Positions 1-8,049 of a DNA stretch of 64,000 nucleotides are shown in pieces. The stretch is from Selenomonadaceae bacterium (GTDB taxonomy: Bacteria > Bacillota > Negativicutes > Selenomonadales > Selenomonadaceae): NCBI GenBank assembly GCA_024698045.1, contig JAILRS010000018.1, positions 124,001 to 188,000 of the forward strand, read 5' to 3'. Both the position numbers and the translations under genes were made by a program. The notes beneath the pieces are model-generated. The model did not search any database and was not told the origin of the DNA. It saw only the letters and a program-made list of their open reading frames with translations. The first letter of the stretch is position 1. The number at the start of each line of letters is the position of its first letter.

Positions 1-438
1 CAAATATTCTATAATCAAGTCGCGCTTATTGCTCGGCGACAAAGTAAATCCTGCTCTTCCTATTAAATCTTTTGTCTCATCTAAATCCAAATGCAGGATA
101 AGCGCAAAAGCCAATGCAGTTTCTTTCGTCGGTTGATAATCGGCGTTCTTTTTTATTTTGGAAAAGTGTTGCCTGGTAATTCCTGCGCGATTATATACTT
201 CGGAAGATTTATCGCCTTTCGTTTCAATCAACTTCAATAATTTTTCCGAGAAGGTATCTTCTTTTTTGGCGAAGATATTTTTTATCATCCCGATTATTCC
301 CGAAGAATTTGTAGTAGGTGCGGATGTGTTTTCAAATATGTCAGTTGAGAAACCCAACGATTTTGATTCGTAAAACTCAGTGATAAAATTCTTTATGTCC
401 TGAACAAGCTTGCCGTATTCTCTGTCTTCTCTGCGCAT
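1..438 (-). CDS. HTH-like regulatory protein, 3' end cut by window edge
   Basis: The frame runs from an ATG at 438 (GGAGG at 446-450) off the left edge, giving 146 codons without a stop. The N-terminal part (about 1-50) is polar with no recognised domain. Residues about 60-146 resemble the small helical XRE-like domain often attached to macrodomain proteins in Clostridia: a FSEKLLKLIE helix, a VYNRAGITRQHFSKIKK helix-turn-helix-like stretch, then LDLDETKDLIGRAGF and LSPSNKRDLIIEYL. DNA binding is inferred from that resemblance only. It lies 28 bp downstream of the HD-hydrolase gene on the same strand and may be co-transcribed. Its C-terminus lies outside the window, so any further domain is unknown. 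Confidence 0.75.
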   Translation of the reverse strand, partial: MRREDREYGKLVQDIKNFITEFYESKSLGFSTDIFENTSAPTTNSSGIIGMIKNIFAKKEDTFSEKLLKLIETKGDKSSEVYNRAGITRQHFSKIKKNADYQPTKETALAFALILHLDLDETKDLIGRAGFTLSPSNKRDLIIEYL

Positions 439-466
439 AATTTTACCTCCTGATTATTTTCCGCAA

Positions 467-1027
467 TCAAAGTTCAAGTTCGTCGGCTCGTTCGGTCATT
501 CCCTTTATGCACAGTTCCATTAACAAACTCAAATCCATTCCCAAATCATCCGCGCCGCGCTGAATCACTTCACGATTACATTTGGCTGCGAACCTTTTAT
601 CTTTGAATTTTTTCTTCAAACTCTTAACGCTCATACCTTCCATTTTTTCGGGACGCATCAAGGCGTAAGCATGGACGATACCCGTCAATTCGTCGACGGC
701 GAACAGAGATTTTTGACAATCGGTCTCGGGCTTAATATCGGCACCCGTCAAACCGTAGCCGTGCGAAATTATTGTCTTGATATCTTCTTCGTCAATTCCT
801 TCCGGCTCCAAAAGTTCGCGCACATGTTGACAATGTTCTTCGGGGAATTTTTCAAAATCAACATCATGCAGATAACCGATTGCCGCCCAATGTTCTTTAT
901 CGGCATTGAAATGTTCGGCGAGTGCTCCCATCGCCGCGCTGACCGCCGCCGCGTGGACAAACAGATGCGATTCGGTCGTATGTTTACTCAAAATTTCTTT
1001 GGCGCGATTCAATGTCAAATTACTCAA
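467..1027 (-). CDS. HD-domain phosphohydrolase (HDIG-like), 186 aa
   Basis: A predicted metal-dependent phosphohydrolase of the HD superfamily. His25, the H54-D55 pair in YLHDVDFEKF and a later VDELTG aspartate fit the metal ligands of a short soluble HD domain; there is no membrane segment or partner domain. The substrate is unknown. I chose the TTG at 1027 because an AGGAGAGGA ribosome binding site ends six bases upstream; an earlier in-frame TTG at 1045 would lie upstream of that site. The truncated HTH-like gene follows on the same strand. Family assignment is firm; role is not. Confidence 0.85.
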   Translation of the reverse strand: MSNLTLNRAKEILSKHTTESHLFVHAAAVSAAMGALAEHFNADKEHWAAIGYLHDVDFEKFPEEHCQHVRELLEPEGIDEEDIKTIISHGYGLTGADIKPETDCQKSLFAVDELTGIVHAYALMRPEKMEGMSVKSLKKKFKDKRFAAKCNREVIQRGADDLGMDLSLLMELCIKGMTERADELEL

Positions 1028-1442
1028 TTTAAATCCTCTCCTCAAAAAAAATCTATACCGAAATAAAATGACGGAGACATCCTCTGCCTCCGCCTTTGTT
1101 GTCGTTTAACCAGATAATTTATTTATCCATATATCACCCTCTGATACGGCGTTTGGTGGACACCGCAAAATATTTTGTGCCGACCAAACTGCGGGGACAG
1201 TCCTTCGGCTCTGTGGCGTTTATCTTTCTATGGAATTAACGGGAATTATATTTGAAGATAATTAGAGGATTTTTAACGAACTATAAAATTTTTTACTCCG
1301 AAAAATCTTCGCATGATCCCGTACCCAAACTTTAGCAGATTTTTTTCATTATTGCAAGTCAAGCAATTAAAATTTCTGGTACATGTTATCATCTTAAAGC
1401 ATATAAATCAACATAAATTAATACCGTCGCGCCGAAAAATTT
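1028..1442. other. Gene-poor gap with an inverted repeat
   Basis: About 415 bp without a convincing gene. It holds an inverted repeat at 1151-1189: outer arms GTTTGGT and ACCAAAC enclose the 12-bp perfect palindrome CAAAATATTTTG (1166-1177). A possible minus-strand terminator lies near 1070-1100, where GGAG and CTCC arms are followed by ATTTTATTT; it could end the WYL-gene transcript. Nothing else recognisable. Confidence 0.4.
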
Positions 1443-2453
1443 TCAGCTGTGAGTTTCGACAATCTTTTTGGCGGCGTCCCTTACTTTATCGCGTAAATAT
1501 TTCGGCTCGATGACTTCGATACTTTCGCCGTACTGTAATGCCCAATATCTCATTGCCATCGCGTTTACCTTCACACCGATTAAAATTTTCCCGTCATTAT
1601 TCTCCATTATGTTGAAATTCTTCCCGAACCAATCTATCAGATTATCCATCATGGTTTCGGTTGTCCAAAATTTTACCCAGATACTTTTGCCGCCGAACAT
1701 ATATATATTTTCCGCCATATGCTTCGGCAAATTGAATCCGTTGACAAACGCCGGTATCTTTTCCTTCGGCTTTACATCCTCATCAAGTATGTTCATATTC
1801 GTTATCTTATCTATCCGATACTGCGAAATCGTATCGTATTCCTCGGTATTGGAAATCAAGTAATAGTGACCGTTAGACCACGCCATTTGATAAGGACTGA
1901 CTATGTAAAGTCTTTCTCTGCGCGGATGCAATTTAAAATCCGTGCCGTAACTGTTATAGACGAACGAAACTTTTTTCTTTTCCGTAATCGCGTTGTTGAG
2001 TGTATCGAGATTCAAAGCAATTTGCTTGTTATCGGAGTGTTGCAATTCGGGCAGATTGTAAACGTGATTGATTTTTTTGTCGAAATACTTTGATGCCAAA
2101 CCTTGTAACTTACTAATCAGATGTTTGGCTTGCATTCTGGAAAGATTTTTGTTGAAAAGTACGCTGTCAATCAAAAGTCTCAATTCGGCCTCTTCAAACT
2201 CGTGACAAATATAAATATTATTCTTCGGATTGCGTTGCTCGTCGTCGTCATCGGGCAGATGTATATCGTAGCCCATTTCTTTCAGCGAAATTATATTTGC
2301 TTTGACAGATCGTCTGTCGCAATTCATTCCGTATTCCTTATCCAAAAGCTCCACGATTTTTTTCTGCGTCAATGTGTGTTCTTCATCGGAATGTTTTTCC
2401 AATATCTTCAGAATCATAATGTTAAGCATTTTTTTCGTGCCCGTGCCGTACAT
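1443..2453 (-). CDS. WYL-domain transcriptional regulator, 336 aa
   Basis: An N-terminal winged-helix segment (about 1-75, with KKIVELLDKEYG and DRRSVKANIISLKEMG) is followed by a linker and a WYL-type ligand-binding domain (about 140-330) containing FVYNSYGTDFKLHPRRERLY and the YYLISNTEEYD strand pair. WYL regulators typically sense nucleic acids or nucleotides and control DNA repair, defence or phage genes, but the target here is unknown. The ATG at 2453 has AAGGGAG about 11 bases upstream. A minus-strand TATAAT at 2527-2532 is a possible -10, giving a roughly 70-base leader. It is divergent from malic enzyme and not obviously linked to defence genes inside the window. Confidence 0.88.
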   Translation of the reverse strand: MYGTGTKKMLNIMILKILEKHSDEEHTLTQKKIVELLDKEYGMNCDRRSVKANIISLKEMGYDIHLPDDDDEQRNPKNNIYICHEFEEAELRLLIDSVLFNKNLSRMQAKHLISKLQGLASKYFDKKINHVYNLPELQHSDNKQIALNLDTLNNAITEKKKVSFVYNSYGTDFKLHPRRERLYIVSPYQMAWSNGHYYLISNTEEYDTISQYRIDKITNMNILDEDVKPKEKIPAFVNGFNLPKHMAENIYMFGGKSIWVKFWTTETMMDNLIDWFGKNFNIMENNDGKILIGVKVNAMAMRYWALQYGESIEVIEPKYLRDKVRDAAKKIVETHS

Positions 2454-2604
2454 AATTCGATTACTCCCTTAATTCTGTCCGTCAGATTAAATTTCTTTCC
2501 TTCGCTACGTTAACTATAGTAGTATCATTATACAAAATTTTGCACGTTAATTTTCCCCGAGAACTGTTGACGGCAAAAAATATTGTATTCACGCGCATTC
2601 AGGG

Positions 2605-2633
2605 TTGAAATTATTCGGGAGGATGAATATAAT
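2605..2633 (+). promoter_or_regulatory. Sigma-70-type promoter of the malic enzyme gene
   Basis: TTGAAA (2605-2610) and a perfect TATAAT (2628-2633) are separated by exactly 17 bp, about 45 bp upstream of the start codon. Predicted transcription start is near 2640. Confidence 0.7.
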
Positions 2634-2678
2634 AATCGGCAGTTATCACACATAGTAGTTTTGAAAGGATGAATTTAA

Positions 2679-3923
2679 TTGGCAAACGTCGACAAGGAAG
2701 CTTTAGCCCTCCATAAAGATAAACGCGGCAAACTTGAAGTCAGAAGTAAAGTGCCGCTCGAAACAGCTAAGGATTTAACTCTTGCATATACACCGGGCGT
2801 AGCCGCTCCCTGTCTTGAAATTAAAGACGACTTTGATAAAATTTACGACTACACCAATCGCGGCAATCTCGTCGCCGTCGTCACTAACGGTACTGCCGTT
2901 CTCGGTTTGGGCGATATCGGCGCGGGCGCAGGTTTGCCCGTCATGGAAGGTAAATCGATTTTGTTTAAGGGTTTCGCAGGTGTCGACGCTATTCCTATTT
3001 GCTTAGACACAAAGAGCGTACCCGATATCATAAAGACCATTCAGTTGATGGCTCCCAGCTTCGGCGGTATTAATCTTGAAGATATCAAGGCTCCCGAATG
3101 CTTCGACATCGAACACGCTTTGAAAGATTCCGTAGATATCCCCGTATTCCACGACGATCAACACGGTACCGCTATTGTAGTTGCCGCCGCTCTCATCAAT
3201 GCTCTTCGTCTTATCGGCAAGAAATTTGAAGATATTAAAGTCGTCGTCAACGGAGCAGGCGCGGCAGGTATGGCGATAACCTATCTTATTCAGAAGATGG
3301 GCGCGAAAAATGTTTTGCTGTGCGATTCCACCGGCGCAATTTACGAAGGTCGCGGTAAGGGTATGAATCCCTACAAAGACCAAATCGCGGCGGTTACCAA
3401 TTTCGATAAGGAAGCCGGTCAACTCGTCGACGTTATCCCTGGTGCCGATGTCTTTATCGGCGTATCGAAGGCTAATTTGCTCACTCAAGATATGGTAAAG
3501 ACTATGAACAAAGACGCAATTATTTTCGCGATGGCTAATCCCACTCCCGAAATAATGCCCGATTTGGCGAAGGCAGCAGGGGCGCGCGTCGTTGCTACCG
3601 GTCGCAGTGATTTCCCCAATCAAGTCAACAATCTGCTTGCATTCCCCGGTATCTTCCGCGGTGCACTCGATGTTCGTGCCACCGATATCAATGAAGATAT
3701 GAAAATCGCCGCGGCTTATGCTATTGCCTCTTTGGTTGACGAAAAAGAATTGAACGAAGAACATGTCATCACCAATCCTTTCGATGAACGCGTTGCCCCC
3801 ACCGTCGCGGCGGCTGTCGCTAAGGCGGCTATCGATAGCGGTATCGCACGCAGAAAGGATATCACGCCCGAGGATGTCGCCGAACATACTCGCCAACTCC
3901 TCAAGGCTATGAAAAATTCTTAA
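2679..3923 (+). CDS. Malic enzyme (NAD(P)-dependent, short form), 414 aa
   Basis: Oxidatively decarboxylates malate to pyruvate with NAD(P) reduction in the cytoplasm. The N-terminal malic domain carries the tyrosine motif [12 protein letters not shown] and the metal-binding region [12 protein letters not shown]; the Rossmann domain begins at [13 protein letters not shown] (about 188-200). Length fits the short bacterial form without the phosphotransacetylase-like tail. The start is TTG at 2679, with AAAGGA about nine bases upstream, and a good promoter lies at 2605-2633. tRNA-Arg begins ten bases past the stop and is probably co-transcribed. Cofactor preference cannot be read from sequence by eye. 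Confidence 0.95.
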   Translation: MANVDKEALALHKDKRGKLEVRSKVPLETAKDLTLAYTPGVAAPCLEIKDDFDKIYDYTNRGNLVAVVTNGTAVLGLGDIGAGAGLPVMEGKSILFKGFAGVDAIPICLDTKSVPDIIKTIQLMAPSFGGINLEDIKAPECFDIEHALKDSVDIPVFHDDQHGTAIVVAAALINALRLIGKKFEDIKVVVNGAGAAGMAITYLIQKMGAKNVLLCDSTGAIYEGRGKGMNPYKDQIAAVTNFDKEAGQLVDVIPGADVFIGVSKANLLTQDMVKTMNKDAIIFAMANPTPEIMPDLAKAAGARVVATGRSDFPNQVNNLLAFPGIFRGALDVRATDINEDMKIAAAYAIASLVDEKELNEEHVITNPFDERVAPTVAAAVAKAAIDSGIARRKDITPEDVAEHTRQLLKAMKNS

Positions 3924-3933
3924 GGCTTTTATC

Positions 3934-4008
3934 GTGCTCGTAGTCCAGTGGATAGGACGTTAGCCTCCGGAGCTGAAGGCGTGGGTTCGACTCCCGCCGA
4001 GCACACCA
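3934..4008 (+). tRNA. tRNA-Arg (anticodon CCG)
   Basis: Full cloverleaf: acceptor GTGCTCG pairs with CGAGCAC; D stem GTCC/GGAC; anticodon stem TTAGC/GCTGA around loop CTCCGGA (anticodon CCG, reads CGG); T stem GTGGG/CCCGC with loop TTCGACT. CCA is encoded at 4006-4008. It lies ten bases after malic enzyme and just before a terminator, so it probably shares that transcript. Confidence 0.97.
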
Positions 4009-4024
4009 ATCATAAAAATGATAA

Positions 4025-4048
4025 TCCCTCCGTCGTGAGGGATTTTTT
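4025..4048 (+). terminator. Rho-independent terminator after tRNA-Arg
   Basis: AATCCCTC and GAGGGATT arms with a six-base loop, followed by a T run (4043-4048). Ends the malic enzyme/tRNA-Arg transcript. Confidence 0.85.
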
Positions 4049-4065
4049 ATTTACTCCTGCGCAGA

Positions 4066-4770
4066 TTATTTTTTATCCGCAGTCGTCAACATACTCAACA
4101 GGAAATTGGCAGGCACACCCGTTATCGGTATTTCAGGCATTTCCGGATTCGTTAAAGCCTCTTCCGCCCGTCTTATCGCCTCAAGTTGCGCATATTCATC
4201 ACTTGACGATTTCAATATCTGTTCGTGCTCAAACCATTCTTGTTCCGCCTTCAATCGTGCCTTCAATCTGTCGAGACGCCGCGACCAATAACTTTCCTCT
4301 TCATTCGTATTCCTACTGTCATTTTTGCTTATCGCGTAGGATTGTCCCCGATATTCTTCACGTGTCGCCCCAAATTGTATCACTTCATTTCTGCCGTATG
4401 TGCCCGGATAGCCGCAAAGGTAATCGGGACAACTCAAGTCCTTCTTCACCGTCTCTATTACCCATGCCTCGTATTCCGAATCGCGTTGCATTGCTTGATA
4501 TCCCGAATCCGATATCACTATCGTTACGTTGTCGCGATGCCGTGTGTAGTGCCGACCGATATTTTGTAACTTGCTTTCTATATACTCCTTGTATTCGTCA
4601 AGCGTCATATCTTGCGGCGATGTCTTTTCTATTCCTTCACGTGCCTCCGCCAATATTTCAGCATAACTTTTTTCACACCGTAAATCTTCCGCGCGTCGCT
4701 CTAAATCTTCCATCACTTCAACCATATTACCAATACAAAACTTGTCGAGTCTAACAGCATTATCAGACAT
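4066..4770 (-). CDS. Unknown coiled-coil protein, 234 aa
   Basis: I do not recognise this protein. It is acidic and mostly helical with no signal peptide or membrane segment. A charged first half (about 15-75) is followed by a short beta-like stretch, RDNVTIVISDSGYQ, then a segment with two cysteines (SCPDYLCGYPG) and a Glu/Arg-rich coiled coil (about 160-215). The ATG at 4770 is preferred: GGGAG lies eight bases upstream, whereas an in-frame GTG at 4779 overlaps the binding site. It is divergent from the phosphatase operon and convergent with tRNA-Arg. Codon use looks like its neighbours, with no sign of transfer. Confidence 0.75.
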   Translation of the reverse strand: MSDNAVRLDKFCIGNMVEVMEDLERRAEDLRCEKSYAEILAEAREGIEKTSPQDMTLDEYKEYIESKLQNIGRHYTRHRDNVTIVISDSGYQAMQRDSEYEAWVIETVKKDLSCPDYLCGYPGTYGRNEVIQFGATREEYRGQSYAISKNDSRNTNEEESYWSRRLDRLKARLKAEQEWFEHEQILKSSSDEYAQLEAIRRAEEALTNPEMPEIPITGVPANFLLSMLTTADKK

Positions 4771-4921
4771 TTTTATCACTCCCTTCCTTGAATTTATCGG
4801 TACTCTTCCCTCACTGCTTAATTTGATTCAACCCCCAAAACCACGGCAGGAAATTCGACACATTGACAGAAATTTAATCGCAATATGCAAAATGACTTAC
4901 CCGAGAAAACGGAGGCAAGAT

Positions 4922-5596
4922 ATGAATTATCGGCGAATATTGGCAATAGGCGATATCCACGGCAAATTTTCAAAACTCATGTCGCTTATTCACAAAGTTA
5001 ATTTTGACGAAACCAAAGATTTTCTGATTTTGCTCGGCGATTATATAGATCGCGGCGAAGATAATATTCGGTGTCTTCGTTGGGCTATGGAAATGAGTCG
5101 TAAAAATAATGTCGTGGCTTTGCGCGGCAATCATGAACAAATGATGCTTAATTATTACCTGTCCGACGGTGCCGAATTTATTTGGTTACCCAACGGCGGA
5201 AATAAAACCAAAAAGGAACTCGAGGTTTGGCAGTTACGCAGTCCCGATGCTCTCAAACGTGCATTTACCTTCATTAACGAAAGACCTTATTATCATCACA
5301 TGTTCATTGACGACGAAGAATATATTTTCGTTCATGCCGGTTTGAAACCAAATGTGCCGCTCGCCGAACAGAATGAAGAATCTTTGTTATGGATTCGTGA
5401 GAAATTTTATAACGGCTATAACGGCTCCGCTAATATAGTTTGCGGTCATACGCCTACATCGTTTATAGAGGATAATTGTTATTATCCGATTCTGTTGCCC
5501 AATAAAATTACTCTCATGGATACAGGTTCATTCCTGCCCGATGGTAAAATTTCATGCATAGATGTCTTGACTAAAACCGTTTGGCAAAGCGATTAG
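4922..5596 (+). CDS. Metallophosphoesterase, PPP (serine/threonine phosphatase-like) family, 224 aa
   Basis: All calcineurin-type metal motifs are present: GDIHG (10-14), GDYIDRG (39-45), RGNHEQ (68-73), then FVHAGL and VCGHTPT. Such short bacterial proteins act as phosphoprotein phosphatases or as symmetrical diadenosine tetraphosphatases; sequence alone does not separate the two. The start is ATG at 4922 with GGAGG six bases upstream; the frame is open further 5' but without a binding site. It is first in a tight operon with the FtsZ-like gene (15-bp gap) and the HAD phosphatase (18-bp gap). No membrane segment, so cytoplasmic. Confidence 0.9.
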   Translation: MNYRRILAIGDIHGKFSKLMSLIHKVNFDETKDFLILLGDYIDRGEDNIRCLRWAMEMSRKNNVVALRGNHEQMMLNYYLSDGAEFIWLPNGGNKTKKELEVWQLRSPDALKRAFTFINERPYYHHMFIDDEEYIFVHAGLKPNVPLAEQNEESLLWIREKFYNGYNGSANIVCGHTPTSFIEDNCYYPILLPNKITLMDTGSFLPDGKISCIDVLTKTVWQSD

Positions 5597-5611
5597 GAAC
5601 GAGGAATATTT

Positions 5612-6493
5612 ATGGCTAATTTCAAGATAAAAATCTTCGGCTTGGGCGACGGCGGTGCTCAGGCTATTACCAAAATGATTTCAAAAGACTTGGGCAAAAA
5701 TAAGAACGTGGAATATATCGGCGTAGGTGCCGACGAAAATATTTTGCTGACCAGTATGGCGAAGAAAAATATCTTTCTCAATCTGGATAGAGCAACCATT
5801 TACCGCAAAGTAGCCGATACTCTCGAGGATGCCAAATTAATTTTTCTGGTCGGCGGTTTGGGTAGCAGTGTCGCTAAAGAAATTATTCCCGTCATTTTAT
5901 CCTGCGCTAAATATATTAATGCCGTCGTCGTCGCCTTCATGTCAAGCCCCTTCGTTTTGGAGACTTCACGCCGTAAGGATAATGCTCAATATACTTTGGC
6001 TAATCTTGTCGGCAATGTCGATTCTCTTTTCACTGTTCCTTCCGAAAAATTATTACTCTCCCGATTGAATCAACAGCAAGTGGCAGTAAGCGAACTGTTT
6101 GATTTGGCTGATGATATTTTTTATCACGGCGTCAAATTATTCCTCGAGGAGATTACCGATGATGAAGAAAGTCTTTTGGTATGCAAATGGGGTTGCGCTA
6201 ATTTCGGTTACGGTTACGGCGCGACAATGCTCGAAGCTATAACTGCGGCGACTAATTTTATTCTCTTCACACCCGATGATTTCGCTAATGCCTCGGGAGT
6301 TTTTATCCGTTGCGCCGCCGGCAATACCGTATCGCGCAAAGATATCGATAGAGCTACCGATTTCATTTACAAACTTCTGCCCGATGACGTCAAAATCTTT
6401 TCCCAAATGTACACCGATGATTTGCTTGGCGATAAAGTTGTCGTCACTATCGTTTTGACCCGTAAAACTGTCGACGATAAAAACCAAATTTAA
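5612..6493 (+). CDS. Divergent FtsZ/tubulin-family protein lacking GTPase motifs, 293 aa
   Basis: The fold signature of FtsZ can be followed along the length: KIKIFGLGDGGAQAI (about 5-19, T1-loop position), LIFLVGGLGSSVAKE (76-90, T4 position), the AFMSSPFVLETSRRK segment (108-122, equivalent to the PFxFEGxRR region), a VDSLFTVPSEKLL strand (136-148), FDLADDIFYHGV (163-174) and a C-terminal domain ending GDKVVVTIVLT. However, the GGGTGTG signature is replaced by GGLGSSVAK, and the T7 catalytic loop (NxDxxD) with part of its helix is absent between ITDD (about 183) and the GYGYG segment. GTP hydrolysis and normal polymerisation are therefore unlikely. The C-terminal FtsA/ZipA-binding peptide is also not evident. 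A bona fide ftsZ is presumably elsewhere. It sits between a PPP phosphatase and a HAD phosphatase gene. Confidence 0.8.
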   Translation: MANFKIKIFGLGDGGAQAITKMISKDLGKNKNVEYIGVGADENILLTSMAKKNIFLNLDRATIYRKVADTLEDAKLIFLVGGLGSSVAKEIIPVILSCAKYINAVVVAFMSSPFVLETSRRKDNAQYTLANLVGNVDSLFTVPSEKLLLSRLNQQQVAVSELFDLADDIFYHGVKLFLEEITDDEESLLVCKWGCANFGYGYGATMLEAITAATNFILFTPDDFANASGVFIRCAAGNTVSRKDIDRATDFIYKLLPDDVKIFSQMYTDDLLGDKVVVTIVLTRKTVDDKNQI

Positions 6494-6511
6494 TTTCTGC
6501 GGAGGTTCATC

Positions 6512-7318
6512 ATGATAAAAATAATTTTATCCGATATCGATGGTACTTTTCTCAAAAATGATAAGACGCCGACCGAATTAACCGCAAAAGCCGCTAAATC
6601 GGTTGTGGCGCAGGGTTTAAAATTCGTATTCGTATCGGCGCGTATGCCCGAGGCTATCTACCCGATAACCGATGCAATCGCAATGGCACACACGCCCGTT
6701 ATCAGCTACGGCGGCGGTCTCGTACTCACCGAAGACGAACAAATTATTTTCGATAAAAAAATTTCACTCGACGACGCTAAAAATATTCTGGCGGTCATGA
6801 AAGAATCTTGGCAAGATATTTCCGTAAATTACTATGCCGGGCGTCGTTGGTTCGTCGAGTCTGTCGATGAACGAATAGAACACGAAATTAAAATCACCAA
6901 GGCAACCGCGCAAATTCATTCCTTTGATAACTTGCTTGCCGAAAATATTTTACCCAATAAAATTATGATTATCTGCAATCCGCCGACCTGCAAAGATATG
7001 GAATCACAACTCGGTAAAAAATTCCCTGCCCTTAACGTCGTGCGCTCCGCTCCTCATCTGCTCGAAATTACCGATAAATCCATCTCCAAAGCGACGGGAA
7101 TCGAAATTCTATTGAAACACTACGGCTTCACACTCGATGACGCCATTGCCTTCGGCGATAACTACAACGACGTCGAAATGTTACAGCTGATTCCCCAAAG
7201 TGTTGCAATGGGAAACGCACCCGATGACGTCAAAAAACTTGCTCATGCCGTCACCGATTCAAATGAGGACAGCGGAATTTACACTTACCTTGTCAAAATC
7301 GGCGTTATCAAACCTTAA
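6512..7318 (+). CDS. Cof-type HAD-IIB phosphatase, 268 aa
   Basis: A haloacid dehalogenase phosphatase with nucleophile motif LSDIDGTFLKND (Asp8, Asp10), a large type-IIB cap domain (about 85-190), a conserved lysine in SISKATGI, and the acidic motif IAFGDNYNDVEML near 212. Members of the Cof group dephosphorylate sugar phosphates, phosphorylated pyridoxal or flavin intermediates; the substrate here is not predictable. It is third in the operon with the PPP phosphatase and the FtsZ-like gene, with GGAGG upstream of the ATG. Its downstream flank holds the dyad-repeat element. Confidence 0.92.
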   Translation: MIKIILSDIDGTFLKNDKTPTELTAKAAKSVVAQGLKFVFVSARMPEAIYPITDAIAMAHTPVISYGGGLVLTEDEQIIFDKKISLDDAKNILAVMKESWQDISVNYYAGRRWFVESVDERIEHEIKITKATAQIHSFDNLLAENILPNKIMIICNPPTCKDMESQLGKKFPALNVVRSAPHLLEITDKSISKATGIEILLKHYGFTLDDAIAFGDNYNDVEMLQLIPQSVAMGNAPDDVKKLAHAVTDSNEDSGIYTYLVKIGVIKP

Positions 7319-7374
7319 AAATTTATCATAACCGCGTAAAGTTTCGGCTGTTTCTTTAACATTGCCGGACTTTT

Positions 7375-7591
7375 TTTATTTCAACCTTCCGAAAAAATCA
7401 TAAACCAAATTTATCATGACGGGCAATTTTGAGCCGAAAACATCCATAAACCAAATTTATCGATTTTGACAATTTCCCGAGCGTTACCCTGGGAGTTTAA
7501 TGAATCAGATTTATCGATGACCTCAAAAATCGCCACAAATTTTCCATAAGCCAAATTTATCATCAACCCTAAATTTTCCAAATCTGCGCAG
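7375..7591 (-). repeat. Dispersed intergenic element, copy 1 (four 15-bp dyads)
   Basis: Non-coding. Four copies of a 15-bp imperfect dyad, consensus ATAAACCAAATTTAT (ATAAA, five bases, TTTAT), begin at 7400, 7446, 7500 and 7546, spaced 46, 54 and 46 bp. The interval is about 80% identical by eye to the reverse complement of 18614-18810, where the same spacing recurs. One end carries CTGCGCAG (7584-7591). The strand given is relative to copy 2. This fills most of the 326-bp gap between the HAD gene and exbD. Confidence 0.85.
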
Positions 7592-7597
7592 GGTATC

Positions 7598-7623
7598 GTA
7601 AAAAAAAAGACCTGCTAAGGTCT
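7598..7623 (-). terminator. Rho-independent terminator of exbB-exbD
   Basis: Read on the minus strand, AGACCT and AGGTCT form a perfect six-base stem with a four-base loop, followed by about ten T (complement of 7598-7607), 22 bp past the exbD stop. Confidence 0.85.
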
Positions 7624-7644
7624 CGTCAAAAATTAATTCACTTA

Positions 7645-8049
7645 TCATTTTATTTCGGTGGCGATGGAAACGCGTCGGGCTCCCGATTGTTTCAAAGTAT
7701 CCAATACAGCCGCTACGCTTTCATACCGCGCATCTTTATCGCCACGCAGTACAAATACAGTATCGTTATCGGATTGAATCGCCGCCCGTACTTTTTCGAT
7801 TAATTGTTCATTGGTTATTGATTCCTTGTCGAAAAAAATTTCGCCGTGAGCAGTCACGGTAATCGCCAAAATTTTCGGTCGTGTCTCCTGCGCCGCGCTA
7901 CTCGTCTTGGGCAGACTAACCGCTATCGTATTCGTCTGCATGTAAATCGTGCTCATCATGAAGAATACCAGTAGGAAAAGCATGATATCAATCATCGGGA
8001 TAATCATTACAAGGGGCTGTCTTTTCTCCCTGAAGTCACGGCGTCTCAT
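7645..8049 (-). CDS. exbD: ExbD/TolR-family biopolymer transport protein, 134 aa
   Basis: An inner-membrane protein with one N-terminal transmembrane helix (MIPMIDIMLFLLVFFMMSTI, about 15-34) that carries the conserved proton-handling Asp in MIDIM, and a periplasmic domain ending in SIATEIK. With ExbB/TolQ it uses the proton gradient to energise outer-membrane processes. It overlaps the 3' end of the exbB-like gene by 14 bp with GGAGGG upstream, so the two are translationally coupled. No TonB or TolA is in the window, so whether the pair serves iron transport or the Tol system cannot be told. Confidence 0.92.
   Translation of the reverse strand: MRRRDFREKRQPLVMIIPMIDIMLFLLVFFMMSTIYMQTNTIAVSLPKTSSAAQETRPKILAITVTAHGEIFFDKESITNEQLIEKVRAAIQSDNDTVFVLRGDKDARYESVAAVLDTLKQSGARRVSIATEIK

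Noticed and set aside
3003..3896. Minus-strand open frame (297 codons)
   Set aside because: Antisense to the malic enzyme gene, no ribosome binding site, no recognisable protein.
7400..7560. Regularly spaced short repeats resembling a CRISPR array
   Set aside because: Repeats are 15 bp, imperfect and dyad-symmetric, only four in number, and the spacer sequences are conserved between the two copies of the element. No cas genes are present.
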